The notes beneath the pieces are model-generated. The model worked only from the letters and a program-made list of their open reading frames with translations. It was not told where the DNA came from and did no database searches. A DNA stretch of 64,000 bases from Aphelenchoides besseyi. Taxonomy: Eukaryota > Nematoda > Chromadorea > Rhabditida > Aphelenchoididae. Where the stretch lies: contig JAMPIQ010000001.1 in NCBI GenBank assembly GCA_024699855.1, positions 2,108,001-2,172,000 of the forward strand, written 5' to 3'. The position numbers and the translations under genes were made by a program. Each line of letters begins with the position of its first letter. Within the stretch, counting starts at the first letter, position 1. This document shows positions 1 to 12,957 of this stretch, one piece after another.

Positions 1-2378
1 CAAACTCGAAATAAAAAATTCAAAAACATAAAAACCCCACCGGAAACTGCGGTCGTTGATGGTCGTTTTGCGGATTTGCTGGAACTATTCGAACTGTCAT
101 GGTCTGTCAACGTCGAACTTTGGCGGAAAGCAGGCTTTTTCTTTGTTCGTCGCGTATCTGCTTTCTTGACACCATGTTTCTTTTCTGCACATGGCTTCGA
201 ATTTTTCGTCAGACTGAGATTACAATTCATCTCGTAAAGTTTCATCTCCGAAGGTGCGATTTTAATCACGTCCTTTTTGTTTACGACAAACGGTTGAACA
301 TCGCTGAAAAGGCAACGCACCATCAACTCAAAATAAAGGCCATAAAACTTACTACAAAGACTGCAAATGGTTGTAAACTGCAAGTAATTTTGGAATAGCC
401 GGTTCATCAGAGCGAAGTAACTTGTTTGATAGCTCGTACTCAAATTTCAGGTCACCTCTATAACTAAACCACACCCCAATAAAATACTTCCCGTCACAAT
501 GAGATCGCGAAAAAAAGCTCTGACCAAAAATTTTTCCAGATTCCAAATTTCAAATAAAATTCTGATCATACTTTCGGAACACGTCATAATCTAAATTAAA
601 CGTTTAGAGATTTTTATCAAAAATCACTAACGAGAGAACTTTGAACGATCGTCTAGATCGAATTTTTCGTTGACGAGGTCTTTAATCAGACTACAGTGCA
701 CGACTTTGTATTTTTTAGTGACTGTCCAGTACAGTTGTGGTCGAATCGACATTTGGCCAATAAAAAACGTTTCAATTTCCGCAGTCCAAGTCACTTGTGG
801 CTCCACGTCTCGATCGTCAGACGGTATTGACTTGTTTTTACGATCAAGCATTGGAAGCGGCCCCGGCGAAACATCACTAAACACAAATATCAAGTTAATT
901 TTCAAGAACGAAAAACATACAAGTGCGGTTGCATTTCTGGGTGCAAGGCAAGTAACTTTGGTAGATGAATGTTATCCGAATTACGTGGCAATTTATGTAA
1001 CAAATGGATTTAAAAATGGTTTCGTTTACTCTTAATTGAGGCTTCTAAAACATTGTAAAGTTTCAAAAACGTAAGTTTACTTACGGTCAAACGGCCGATG
1101 AGGTCCCCAATCGAATCTTTTTGCAAGTCTATCGCGAATTGGACGATTCACCGACGCTGGCACTTTAGTCACACTACCCGTGGCAAAGACATCATGACGA
1201 TTGAAACACTCATCAAGAAGCGCGCTTTCTTCGTCTTCAAACCAAAAGAATACTTTTTTTCGGATTTTCTTTGTTGGTTTCTCGTCTTCAGACTGATTCG
1301 AATCAGCAGCACAATTCGACAAATCGACGGACTCAACATCACCAACCGGCGCTTCACCAGAGGTTGTTTTTTTCGTGACACCTAAAGTTACAACAAATAA
1401 AAAATGTTAAAGATACAATTTACCTTTAGGCATATAATCAGCATAGAAATCAAGTAGCTTTTCTTCGTCCCATTTGTGTTGCCTCATAAGATGCTCTTTC
1501 AATTTAAAAAACACGCGAAATTTGGCGGTGCAGTTATCTCCGCAGCATCTCAATTCCTTCAAAATCGGTTCGCCATTGAAAGTGTGACTCGAATACGTCT
1601 CATTAAATCTTGCTGCCGACCATTTGTGACTCGAAGATGTAAGATGAAGTCCAAGGTCGTAAAGACTAGCAAATGCCATTCGACATTTTGACTCTGGACA
1701 AATTGTAGTAAATCTTTGATCGCTAACAGATAGCCAACTGCAGCCCCGGTCTGGTTTCGATGGCACAACATATTCACGGCGTTTCAGAGCATCGTCCAAC
1801 CGCTTGAGATAGTTAAGAATATTCGAATCAACGTTGACGTGATCAATCACTTCCTGCGAAATAAAACCATGGCCTGGTAAATTGATATGGCGGAAGATTC
1901 CGGTGTAATCTCGGTTTGTACTACCAACTCGTCGCAGTCGCTCTCCGATGAACTCATTAGCAAGACACATCAATTCAGGACTGAACCCTTCAGCACAATC
2001 ATCTCACGTCCATTTGGGAACGATTATCATGCCAATGTCAAGACCAACAAATCACGTAGAATGCAGGTGGTCGTACAATCGAGCAGATGGATGCTTCGAT
2101 TCGCCTTTGTAAATGACACAAAGTCCTCGAGCCAGCCATTCTTCATCAGATACGCCAACAGTTTCCAGTTCGCACTTTAAAACCAAAACGTAAAAATAGT
2201 GTTCGTCGTTGTTCTTATATCTGTATGAGGCTTTACGCTAAAAAACAGATAAAAAAATTAACAAGCTTCTAATTACCGCGATTTGATCAACGTGTTCGAC
2301 TTTTAATTTCGATAAATCATCCAACAAAAACTTCCGCTCTCCGGCGATCGACTTGGCAATTCTGTGGACACCGCCCAT
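1..2378 (-). CDS. Uncharacterised C2H2 zinc-finger protein, 3' end outside window, frame contains four stops
   Basis: Not confidently recognised. The ATG is at 2378; a GT-AG intron precedes it in the 5' leader. Exons as read: 2378-2277, 2237-1424, 1381-1085, 1044-921, 876-632, 590-353 and 303-41, where a donor leads out of the window. Exon 2 holds two C2H2-type units (CPESKC...H...H and CCGDNC...H...H). Its start, with YFYVLVLK, VIYKGE and ARLYDHL, faintly recalls the GIY-YIG fold of LEM-3/ANKLE1, but this is weak. The tail is rich in Lys and Ser. One frame runs through all the junctions, yet it meets TGA at 2052-2054 and 2004-2006, TAA at 1010-1012 and TGA at 550-552. These may lie in short 3n introns (see findings) or mark a pseudogene. 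Confidence 0.55.
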
Positions 2379-2620
2379 GATTTCTAAAACAATAATTACA
2401 AATTAACTAACAAAAATTTACACTTACCAGAATTTGCCTGCTTCACATCAAACGTCGACAAAATAGTAAATCCAAAAGTTTACGCGCTAAATAATCGATG
2501 ACCTGCCCCCATCAACGTGTTAAATGCCTAATATGCGGGAAATAGTCGTATTGTAATTGACGGCCCGAAAAGAATTTTTCTTAAATTTATGTTACACGAT
2601 GAAAACAAAAAGCATTTTAG

Positions 2621-3779
<1,159 letters not shown>

Positions 3780-4245
3780 CGTTTGTGGTTGTTCATCAAA
3801 GAATTGTATTTCCTCATAATTCGTACTTCTAAGACGTCTATTTCTTCAATGCGCCATTTCTTTTGCAATGGGAATGTTTGTTGTATATCATTTGTAGTTA
3901 TCCTCCGGTCAATTAGTTTGTCCATTTTTTCGTTTTTTCATTTGACGTGGTGTTTCGAATTCACGGAATCATGATGCACAATTTCAAGGCTCCGATCCAA
4001 AACTGTTGACCTTCGAAACTTGTTCTCCGATGCCACATATTAAACGACGATATCGATCCGTGTCGTCCGATCATCTCGGTTATTTAACGTTCGCCATTTA
4101 CGGTGATTGCCTATTTTAACATATAAATGAAAACAGTCAATTCGTTTTTCCTGTGATTGAAAACTATAATATCCGTTGTCTCCTAAAACTAATCGCTTTT
4201 GTATTTTCAACTCTCTTCTAGTCGGTCTTCTTGTTTGTATTCAAC

Positions 4246-4251
4246 AATAAA
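4246..4251 (+). terminator. AATAAA polyadenylation signal of MEF2
   Basis: A canonical hexamer about 470 bp after the MEF2 stop. It defines a long 3' UTR (3780-4260) with no other gene in it. NDUFS7 ends on the opposite strand just beyond. Confidence 0.6.
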
Positions 4252-4553
4252 AGTTTTTATATAAACTTCGACGCTCTCAATAAGATGACTAGTGCCCTTT
4301 TGTGTTACAAATAACGGTCGAAGAGTTGTGAAATGAACATGATTTCATATTTAAGGAAGTAGATTGACAGGTGAAATCAACAGCGGAAGTTGTATTAGTT
4401 CCTGCTTGCAAATTCGCCTTAGTTCTTGAAACGAAGAATAATCGTCGTTGACAAACCAAATCATTTCAACGATATTCCTGAACCCAACATGGACAAATAT
4501 TCGTTTATTGGACTCTAATTTTCGTAAATACACGTAACAATGCAATCGACAGT

Positions 4554-5293
4554 CTATTTACGATACCATAACTGAGCTTCTCTACGGCGTTTGATTTTCT
4601 TTTGCAATTGCAAAACACCGTAGAGCAAAGCTTCGGCAGTTGGTGGACAACCGGGTACGTAAATGTCGACTGGAATCACTCGATCACACCCACGAAGAAC
4701 CGAATACGCATAGTGATAGTAGCCGCCACCATTTGCACACGATCCCATACTGATAACCCATTTATGTTCGGGCATTTGGTCGTAGATGCGGCGTAACGCT
4801 GGAGCCATTTTGTTGGTCACGGTTCCGGCAACGAAAATCAAATCACACTGAAACAACGTTGAAAACAATTGTAGTAACAATACAGTTACCTGACGTGGTG
4901 TAGCACGAAATACAACACCGAAACGATCCATATCTAAAGAACATAAATAGAAGAATTCATGGGAATGTACAAACCATAACGTGGAGCAGCGAAATGCATC
5001 ATCTCGACGGCACAACACGCGAGTCCGAAGGTCAACGGCCAAAGGGAACCACGTTTACAGAAACTAATCACATCGTCCATTCGTGCAAGTGCGTACTCAG
5101 CAGAATTCTGAGTATCAACGAACGGCGTACCGGTCTTCGGAATCAGTCCCTTCGGCGGGGCATCACGAACGGGACGACGTTGTGACGATGGAACAAGATT
5201 GGCTGGCTCGTTAGACGAAGAAGAAGAAGCAAAAGCCAGTTGACGAGTCAACAAACGCGGTTGTATGGTCAACAAACGAGAGGTGGCGAGCAT
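4554..5293 (-). CDS. NDUFS7: NADH:ubiquinone oxidoreductase 20 kDa subunit NDUFS7
   Basis: This is the complex I core subunit that carries iron-sulfur cluster N2, the last centre before ubiquinone, in the mitochondrial inner membrane. Exons are 5293-4975, 4933-4890 and 4847-4554, giving 218 residues. The first ~60 residues are a Ser/Arg-rich mitochondrial presequence. The cluster ligands are visible: the adjacent cysteines in [17 protein letters not shown], the Cys in [14 protein letters not shown], and the Cys in [17 protein letters not shown]. The C-terminus QLWYRK is typical. A polyA signal on this strand lies at 4504-4509. The gene is convergent with MEF2 and divergent from the poly(A) polymerase gene at 5.9 kb. 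Confidence 0.97.
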
Positions 5294-5929
5294 CCTGAAA
5301 TGACGAACGTCAATGAACGAAAAAGCGACAAACTAAAAATACGTTTTGAAACTATAAAAACACGTCAATTGTGAAAATGTCTTTTGAAATTCGAATACCC
5401 GAATAGGTGAACAACAAAAAGGTTGTTAGGTTCAGATGTTCATCACAGAGTTGTGATAAGAGGTCAAGAAGAATATCCAAATTATCAATTAAATTGCCTG
5501 AAATTTGTGAGCAGATAGCAAGAATCCAAAGCAGTTGGTGTCATGAATCGATGGTCGAAAAATTCGTTTGGTCGGTCGGTTTCCACTCGCCGGTCGTCCC
5601 CCCTTTCACTTCGTTTTCTTTCGTTTCCAGTGGGGGTTCGACTGTGTTTGTTTCGCGTGTGTGCCAGAGAGAACGAACGTGACTCAAGAGCAGGGAGATA
5701 TAGAAGTTTTTTGTTTTTGCGATTCTTCGACTACTTAACCGGGCTCCCTATCTGTTATCCGAGAATCGATGTGTGGATACGCGTAAGAGGAGTTATTGGA
5801 AAGAAGGTTACCGCGAATTGCGTGATTTCGGCGTGATCACGTTGTTGTTTGCGTTTCGATTCTCAATTTTTGTGTGTTTTCAGCATTGGCGATTTTTTGT
5901 CGTGAATCCCGTCTTATGCCGCTAACGCT
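5294..5929. promoter_or_regulatory. Shared upstream region between divergent NDUFS7 and TENT4 genes
   Basis: About 640 bp with no convincing coding exon. A pyrimidine-rich AG acceptor (TGTGTTTTCAG ending at 5882) lies 48 bp before the TENT4 ATG. It fits either a 5'-UTR intron or a spliced-leader acceptor. Open frames here are short and low in coding character. Confidence 0.4.
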
Positions 5930-7371
5930 ATGACCGGATCGACGTAAGTGCGCAAATCGAAAAATTAAATACGTTCGTAGGTTTTGAGTTAATTGGTTGC
6001 TCTTTAGATTCTCCATGAAACTGAACGACTCATCAACCCGTCTATCAACTGAATCGCCCACTAAGATGGACGATGAGGATGAGAGTAACGTCATGTTACA
6101 GTGAGTGGGATTTCGATTTGGCATTATTGATTGTTTTGATTTAGACTCCACCACGAACTACAACGACTGTACCTAATCCTGTTCCCCACACCAGCCGAAT
6201 GGTGTATGCGAGTGACCAGCTTCCTTCGCTTACGACATATCATACTTGGTATGGATCCGAGATTGAAGGTCGAAATCTACGGTTCAACATCCCAGCAATT
6301 GTATTTGCCGTCGAGCGATTTAGATGTTGCAGTTGATAACCCTTACGGTGGCATTCCTGATCTCGATGCTTTAGGGAAAATGCTTAGGTAGATAATTAGA
6401 ATGAAGTTGTTGGGGAATTGGTGGAATTGTTTTTAGTGACTACGGTCTTTATGAAAGCGTACAAGTCATCGGAAAATCGGCGTATCCGATTCTGAAACTA
6501 GTTGAAACGGGCACTAATCTAAACATTGATATCGGCTTTAATGTTCGTCATTCAATGGCCGCTGTTACATGGGTTAGACAAGTACGTACGACATTCCCTT
6601 TCCTCGAACCGCTAGTTCTCATCATCAAGCATTTCCTTCATCACAAAAGCCTTAATGTTCCCTATAATGGGGGACTAACATCCTACGCGTTGATTGTAAT
6701 GGTCGCACATTTTCTGAAGGTTTGTTGATTGTTTAGCAATTCATTTGATTGGCCATGTATTTCAGCGTTTCGACCTTAATCAGCTAGACGAATCGATACG
6801 TAGGGCGCCATTAGGAATGTTGTTGTTGAAATTTATGGAGTTCTACGGGGAAACCTTCGAATTCATGAAATATGCACTTGTATTTACCGATAGCAACCTA
6901 AATGCTGACTTTGTTGAGAAAGATCAACTGCCTGTTGACAATTTTCACTGCCCATCAATGCTCACGATCATGGACCCTGTGAGTCCCGGTAAGTGGCATT
7001 CGGATTGTTCGAAACTCCAATTGTTTAGGTAACAACATCGGTAGTGGAGCTCACAATATCGTGTACATTCGAACAAGTTTCTGCATCGCGGCGTCGGCAC
7101 TTCGCGTGTTCCTCAATTGTGATATGAGACACACGAGCATTCAACAGGTCCTCTACTCGATCATTCCGGTGACTCGTGCCGATCAACTCAGCCGCCGACG
7201 GACGATGCAGAACATTCAAACCGCATTTGTGAGTTGATGAGAGCCTTTCGATTTAACTTCGGCCCGTTTCAGCCTCCATTTCCACCGGTATTTGTTCCAC
7301 CATATAGTCCATTCGTTGATCCGAGCATGTTCCCTACACTGTCGCTCATACCCGTTGAAAAAACACATTGA
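5930..7371 (+). CDS. Non-canonical poly(A) polymerase, TENT4 (PAPD5/TRF4) type
   Basis: This is a nucleotidyltransferase that adds A-tails to RNA for surveillance or translational control. The nearest relatives are TRF4/PAPD5/PAPD7 and C. elegans GLD-4. Seven exons (5930-5943, 6008-6100, 6145-6387, 6437-6719, 6766-6988, 7029-7228, 7273-7371) give 384 residues. The catalytic core is complete: the helical turn YGSTSQQLYLPSSDLDV holds the first two catalytic Asp residues, and NLNIDIGFN holds the third. The central and PAP/25A-associated region (PFLEPLVLIIKHFL, GGLTSYALIVMV, AHNIVYIRTSFC) follows. The N-terminal tail is short and the C-terminus lacks the long basic tail of vertebrate TENT4 proteins. 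The start was chosen as the only in-frame ATG after the acceptor at 5882. Confidence 0.92.
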
Positions 7372-7815
7372 CCACTCAAACCTCTGTTTTCATTTGGTTT
7401 TTTACACTCTTTGGCCATAAAAAATTTTGTGCTAGGCAAAAGGTTCAATTTAAAAAATTTGCTCATGTATTTTTCCTTTTTTCTCTAATTTCCCATCCAT
7501 TCTCTCATCAAAATACGAGTACATGCCTTTGTTGTGTTAATGAGAAAATTATTCGACTTTTATATTGTTTTATGTTGGCACTTTGCTAATTTTTTCTTCT
7601 TCATTTAACCGCGTGGTTCAACTCTCTTTACGCTTTTCATCATTTGTTACACATTTACAGCACAGTCCGCAAATTTGCTGTTAAATATTGTTGGATGTTA
7701 GACTGTAATAAATGCTTCAACCACGCTGTCATGCGTTGATGTCAGTGCGAATGTTACTTTGGACATTTTCATACTTGGATTTGGCTTTTGCTTCAGCTCA
7801 ACACCGCTTTCAGAC

Positions 7816-9339
7816 ATGGAACCTACGGGAGTTGTCGGGGACTTGAAGATGCCTGTCGACGCTGCTAGTCCGATCATGACCAATGCTTCTCAGGTTTGTT
7901 GCTGGTCGCTTTTACTTCTTAGAATTCGATCTTTCAGACGGAGATTCGCGTCGAATACATCAAACACAATTGGACGGTCAAGAACTTTAGTCATTGGTTG
8001 GTCCTCAGTTTATCGATTGTGTGCTTAAAGCTCTCAAATTTCAGTTATCAGGAGTATTTGGAGAACTACGTGCATTTGCCACGAGGTGACGAGAATCTCA
8101 CGTGGTCCATAAAAATTTATCCAAAAGGCAACGGAGAGGTAAGAAGTGAAGTTGGAATTTGAGTGAACGATCTCTCTTCAGAATAACAAGGACTTTGTGT
8201 TCTTGTGCTTGAATCGAGTTTTAAACTGTTCGGCAAAAAACAAAGTTGGATTTCGGTGAGTAGTCGGAGTTAAGAGTTCATTTAATTCGACGTTTCTTTA
8301 GCTCGAGATTTTATTTGAAGAACAATGAAGGAAAAGACATCGAAAGTGAGCGACAATAACACCTGGTGTTGATCTTAAAGACCATTTTTAGTGCGCATTC
8401 ATCCAAATCCATCACATTCAGATTTCGTTTCGTATATCAAAAGAGATGTTCTGTTTCCGCAGATTCAACCGGCCGACAGCATCACCGTTTTTGTTGAGAT
8501 TGATGTGGCAGTTGAAACAATCACAACAACTGCTGATGATCATTTGATGGGACGACAGGTTAGATTATAAGTAGCCACAGAAGTTGACTCTGTTTTTTCA
8601 GAAATGTGAATGTGAACGGCCATTGGGTGATGATTATTTGCGACTGTTGAAGGACAGCATCCACACGGATTTCACAATTCGTGTTGGTGTTTTGGAGATT
8701 CAAGTCCACAAAGCGATTCTCGCTGCCCGTTCGCCCGTTTTTGCCGCTATGCTTACTCATCCCGATACGAACGAAGCGAAAACAGTAAGTACGGTAATTG
8801 ATTCATAATTCAGAACGTTGTGTTTAGGGTGTTTTGAATATCGAGGATGTTGATTATGCGGTTGTAAAGGAAATGATGCACTTCCTTTACGCAGGACGCT
8901 GTTCTCCTGATATGCCGGAAATGGCATCAGAGTTGCTGATTGCTGCTGACAAATATCGGTTGGTTATGACTAATCGTTGAGCTCATATCTTAACTTGTGT
9001 TTTAGACTCGAAGATTTGAAAAGTGATTGCGAAAAAATTTTGATACAGAACTTGACGTTAGCCGAGAGCTGCAACGTTCTGATTCTTGCTGACACGTTTA
9101 ACGCAGAAAAGTTGAAACAACGCGCCTTACAAATGATCTTACATCATTCAGCTGAAGTTACTGGTACATCAGGTAGTGAACAATTGTCATTTTGTCTACA
9201 TCAACGAACAATTTCAGGGTGGGAAATCTTACTGAAAGATCACTCTCATCTGGTTACCGACATCGTTCGTTCCTTCGACAAGTCCTCTCGATCAAGTGGT
9301 GATGGCAATTTAATAAATATGTTGTCCGGCAACAACTAA
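7816..9339 (+). CDS. MATH-BTB protein, SPOP/MEL-26 type CUL3 adaptor
   Basis: This is a substrate adaptor for a CUL3 ubiquitin ligase; the MATH domain binds substrate and the BTB domain binds CUL3. Ten exons (7816-7893, 7938-7996, 8045-8138, 8182-8255, 8302-8345, 8392-8558, 8602-8784, 8828-8958, 9006-9172, 9218-9339) give 372 residues. The MATH domain (residues ~30-165) has WTVKNFSHCYQEY and SRFYLKNNEGKDIEMRIH. The BTB domain (~180-300) has DFTIRVGVLEIQVHKAILAA, RSPVFAAML, VVKEMMHFLYAG and LLIAADKY. A BACK-like helix set follows (LILADTFNAEKLKQRA, TSGWEILLKDHSHLV). Length and order match SPOP and nematode MEL-26/BATH proteins, but the C-terminal nuclear signal of SPOP is missing. The next ~350 bp is 3' flank with no gene. 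Confidence 0.93.
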
Positions 9340-9679
9340 GTCCCATCTTCTATCTAAGCGTCGCGTAAAATCTTGGGCACAAGCATCGCTCTATTGATCT
9401 ATTTTCTTGTACATAAATGCGACGCTAAAAGCATTTTCTGCGGGTTTTGTTTATGTGCGTACCTATGCAACTAGTCACCAACAAATCTGTCAAAGATTAA
9501 TCGTTAATTAGAGAATCAGTCGCTATCTTTTTTAAAAAAAATTCCATTCTACCAAGACCCATAGCTTTCATGTGAACGTCAATTGTCATTTACTGTTTTG
9601 TATTCGAATGTTTCTTGTCATATAAAACACACTAAGAGTTCAATGATTATGGTACTCTTATTGTTCGCCTATCAATGAA

Positions 9680-10080
9680 TCCCCGATTCCGCAGCAGCAT
9701 CGAGCGTCTTCCCAAACGTCAAAATAGCCGCCGGTTATGCCAATCAGTTTGTTTTCATAATCTTCACACACATTCATTACGTATTTTTGCCTGAGAAGTT
9801 GTCTCAAATAAACGAAATTCAATTTTGTTTCATCGCACCATTTTGTTTGTCCAATCGGAATGTTCGTTCAGCAGTTTTTGCATCAGAAGAGAAGCGAAAT
9901 GTTCGATAGTCGTTTGCTCTGATGAGTCGGAGATGCGCAAAAGCATCCCGACTTCAAAAAACCAACAGATGCAACAGTCAACGGAAACGCGGTGATTAGC
10001 AACGACGACGCAGTTTTGTTCCCGTTGTGGTCCAACCACCACTGCGTTACGCTCGATGTTGTTTTTGAAGATGGACAAGA
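9680..10080 (-). CDS. Unrecognised minus-strand ORF cluster, probably exons of one gene
   Basis: Two coding-like frames abut on the minus strand. The upstream frame (about 10078-9830) includes WFFEVGMLLRIS and EQTTIEHFASLLMQKLLNEH, and ends at TGA. The downstream frame (about 9840-9680) includes TKLNFVYLRQLLRQKYVMNV and ends ITGGYFDVWEDARCCCGIGD then SLIGEQ-stop. They are offset by one base near 9835 with no clear intron between them. A third basic frame (10340-10129) lies further upstream. I do not recognise the family. It may be a gene with an unseen splice or a frameshifted copy. Confidence that something coding lies here is moderate; confidence in the structure is low. Confidence 0.3.
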
Positions 10081-10486
10081 GATTGTTGCGCGGTTATGGA
10101 CGAACACGATGACACACACGGGGACTGGTCATTTACGTTTACTTTGTTGTTTTTCACGGACACGTTCACGTCTGGGGATTATTTTCGTCCCAATAATTCT
10201 TTTGTTTTCTTGCGCCTTCGTAGGCTCTTCAACGACTTTTGATGCTGGTCCGTACCCATTGTCTTTGTTTTCGATGATACTGATGAGCCACAATGGCTCG
10301 CGACTTTTGGGGCGGAACACACGTCTTCTGCTCCATCTGATCGTTTGTCCCGTCACACAAAAGCCGATGCGAAGCGTTGATTTGAAGTCATTTCGGGAAA
10401 ATAACGTTGACTCGTAGTTCGCCGTCCGCTTGCACTTCGACTGTGTTGTTAAATCGATTCAATTTCAGGATTCAAAACTTGACAAC

Positions 10487-11477
10487 ATGGTTTTAAGGGA
10501 AATTACATTCACGGTCACTGTGTTCGCTCTTGGTGCGTTTGTTAATGCTGACAATTCCACACTCAAAATGGTACAATTAGCTATGGATATGGAACCTTCG
10601 CTTTTGGCTTCAAATGAACGTTTACGTCGTGAAATTTTATCAGGTACAATCATGAAACAACTATGTGATTAATAGAATTGTTGCAGATGATGCTTCGATC
10701 TCATTACCGGACACACAACTCAAAGCGTTCAAAGTTGACGCTCAGAAAACGGGATCGCTTCTCGGCGGCGAACAAACAAGTGGATATGGAGGTGGAAGCT
10801 ATTGGAGCGGTTATGGAGCCGATGGAAGTCCGGATATGCAAATGTGGCCCGGCGGTCAAATGGGTGCAACCGGCGGTATGGCTCAGGGACAAGAGCAGAT
10901 GTCTGGTGCTGGTTATCAACAGGGTTACGGTCAAATGCCCGGAGCAGGTGCTATTGGTTCGTGGAAATTGATAAGCAGCAAAATGACTTTCGTTCAGGAA
11001 CTCCGAATTCTCCCTATGCGGGTTATCTTGAGAAACAAATTGCAAGGTATGTTTGTGTTTGAATTCGTGTATGTTTTTCTTCTTTTTAGCTATCCAGTTA
11101 TGATTTACACACTCAACGAATGCATTCCATGTGTAAGTGTTATCGATGAGAAGATTAATTTTCATATTGTTTTAGCAACGAGCCAAACAACTTCTTGCCG
11201 TTAACTATCCGGATGTTCGTGCTCACTACTTGGAGTTGTCCGGAAATGAACCGTGGCAACAACAACTCCAAATCGACTTGCAGTATTTGACCGGTGCAAT
11301 GACATTCCCGTACATTTTCGTTTGTGGACAATACATTGGAGGTAAACAAATGCTCTTAACTGTCTTATAACAAAGGAGCGTTTAGGTCAATCGGATCTTT
11401 TCGATATGCACGAAAATGGTTCTCTTAGACGTATGGTTCAAGCTCCGAACTGCGTCAAAATTCAACCCAAATTCTAA
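10487..11477 (+). CDS. Secreted glutaredoxin-domain protein with Gly/Met/Gln-rich linker
   Basis: Six exons (10487-10643, 10687-10947, 10998-11046, 11090-11132, 11176-11341, 11386-11477) give 255 residues. The N-terminus is a signal peptide (TFTVTVFALGAFVNADN). Residues ~85-140 form a low-complexity linker rich in Gly, Met, Gln and Tyr (YGGGSYWSGYG, MWPGGQMGATGGM). The C-terminal ~110 residues form a glutaredoxin fold: VMIYTLNECIPCQRAKQLL with the active site CIPC, then LTGAMTFPYIFVCGQYIGG (the cis-Pro and GG glutathione site) and DLFDMHENGSLRRM. Classical glutaredoxins are cytosolic or mitochondrial, so the secretory signal is notable. A dithiol redox role in the ER or outside the cell is inferred, not shown. 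Confidence 0.85.
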
Positions 11478-12944
11478 ATGTGCCGTTGACTCAGTTGCTC
11501 GTTTTGATTTGAATCACAACAAGGAGTTTGTAAGACACCTTCCGACTTTAATATTATTAACTATTCCTCTTGTTACTGTTTTGTGATTCAAGTAAAGTTT
11601 ACAACGAAGAAACAAAGCAATCACGCTAAAGAGATCTCAAAAAGTAGTCGCTTAAACTTTGCTTCAACGTTACAACACTTTGATGACAAGTGAAATGTAA
11701 ACTTCCATTGACAGATAGTGAATCAGAAGTTTGGATTCGACAACGACTGCTATTCAAGTGTAAAAGCTCGTTGGGAAATCAAATCCACGTCGTAAATCGT
11801 AGATCCGATCTTAGGTAAACAGGAGATGTTATCAAAAGCTTCCAGCAAAGAAAGCGAACGAATGGTTGTACCTTTGAGTTGTCAAGAATACGAGCTAATT
11901 AACATTCCAACAATAACTTTGGCCCATCGACTTACAAAATCAAAGACAAAGTAAGAAGACGGAATCTACGACTATGGGTCGTAATCGAAATGAGAGAAAT
12001 TGGGCCAAATCAATAGGACTAGAAAACAATTGGGTGTACCTTTCGATCTACCGGATTTTAAGTCAATTATGAACTTTTTTTGTGTTTCCACGCGCCACAT
12101 TAATAAACCAAACTATCCTATAATTTAGCGTTGGGCTCGAAAATGAAAATAATCATAAGAAAAAGCATGTTAGAATCGTTAGAAATATAACCAAAATTTC
12201 CGAATATAACTGTGGACAAACTTATGGAACATTGCCAAGTTAATCGAGTCGAAACTGAACACACGAGCTTGCAGTAATTCGCCTACAAACCGTAAGCCTT
12301 AAACAGAAGTTGATAAGATAATTCGACTGTGGTCGCCAGTTTTGTCGTGACGAGGACAAAGATATCTGGGTTTATTAGGGCAATGGAACAATCAAAGGGG
12401 GAATTACGCGAAAGGGACAACTGCCCTTAGAAAATTGTGAAGGAGTTTATATATGGTTCAAAATAGGTCAAAGTTGAGCAGAAATGGGCGGAACGTGGGC
12501 AACAATGATCGTGAGACGTGCACATTTGCCGATGATTGGAAAGAATTGGCGAAAGTTTTCGTTTGTCTACATGAACTTGAGTCGTCCTGTAGCGCGACGA
12601 TGGCCAGTCATTGCTGAATCGTACTGTCCTCGGCGATGGTACGAAAGTATCGCGACGTTCGTAAACACCGCGACATCGTCAATCTTGTGTTTTAACGTTT
12701 TTACTGTATTGTAATTATTGGAATGGCTATAAAATATAAAGTATCGATCAATTTTCCTTGTCGCTCTTTGTAATAGCACCATTTTCCAAAATGATCAATT
12801 GTCGTATAAATTTTTACCAATAAACTACCTGCAAATCATTCTTTAACTGCTTGAGTGAAATAAACAGACAGCTATTTTTCGTACTACTTAGGCGCCAGTT
12901 AAGAGCAAGATGAACTTCAAACGATCACTACTAAAAGAAAAAAT
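11478..12944. other. 1.5 kb AT-rich intergenic region, no supported gene
   Basis: The 3' flank of the glutaredoxin gene and upstream flank of the LINE insertion. The one longer open frame (12484-12714, plus) has no recognisable motif and no splice context, so I do not call it a gene. Confidence 0.5.
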
Positions 12945-12945
12945 C

Positions 12946-12957
12946 AATTTTGGACAT
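12946..12957 (+). repeat. Left target-site duplication of the LINE
   Basis: AATTTTGGACAT, identical to 13869-13880. The two copies bracket the LINE sequence exactly at its 3' end and its truncated 5' end. Confidence 0.75.

Noticed and set aside
99..398. 99-codon plus-strand ORF at the left edge
   Set aside because: Shadow of the minus-strand exon, which has splice sites and a continuous frame with its neighbours.
1..2378. Nuclear TGA reassignment as an explanation for in-frame TGAs
   Set aside because: TGA is the normal stop of several intact genes here (ELP1, eIF3i, UBE2F, poly(A) polymerase), so the standard code applies.
9992..10417. 141-codon plus-strand ORF
   Set aside because: No motif. 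The minus-strand frames over the same region look more protein-like, though neither is certain.
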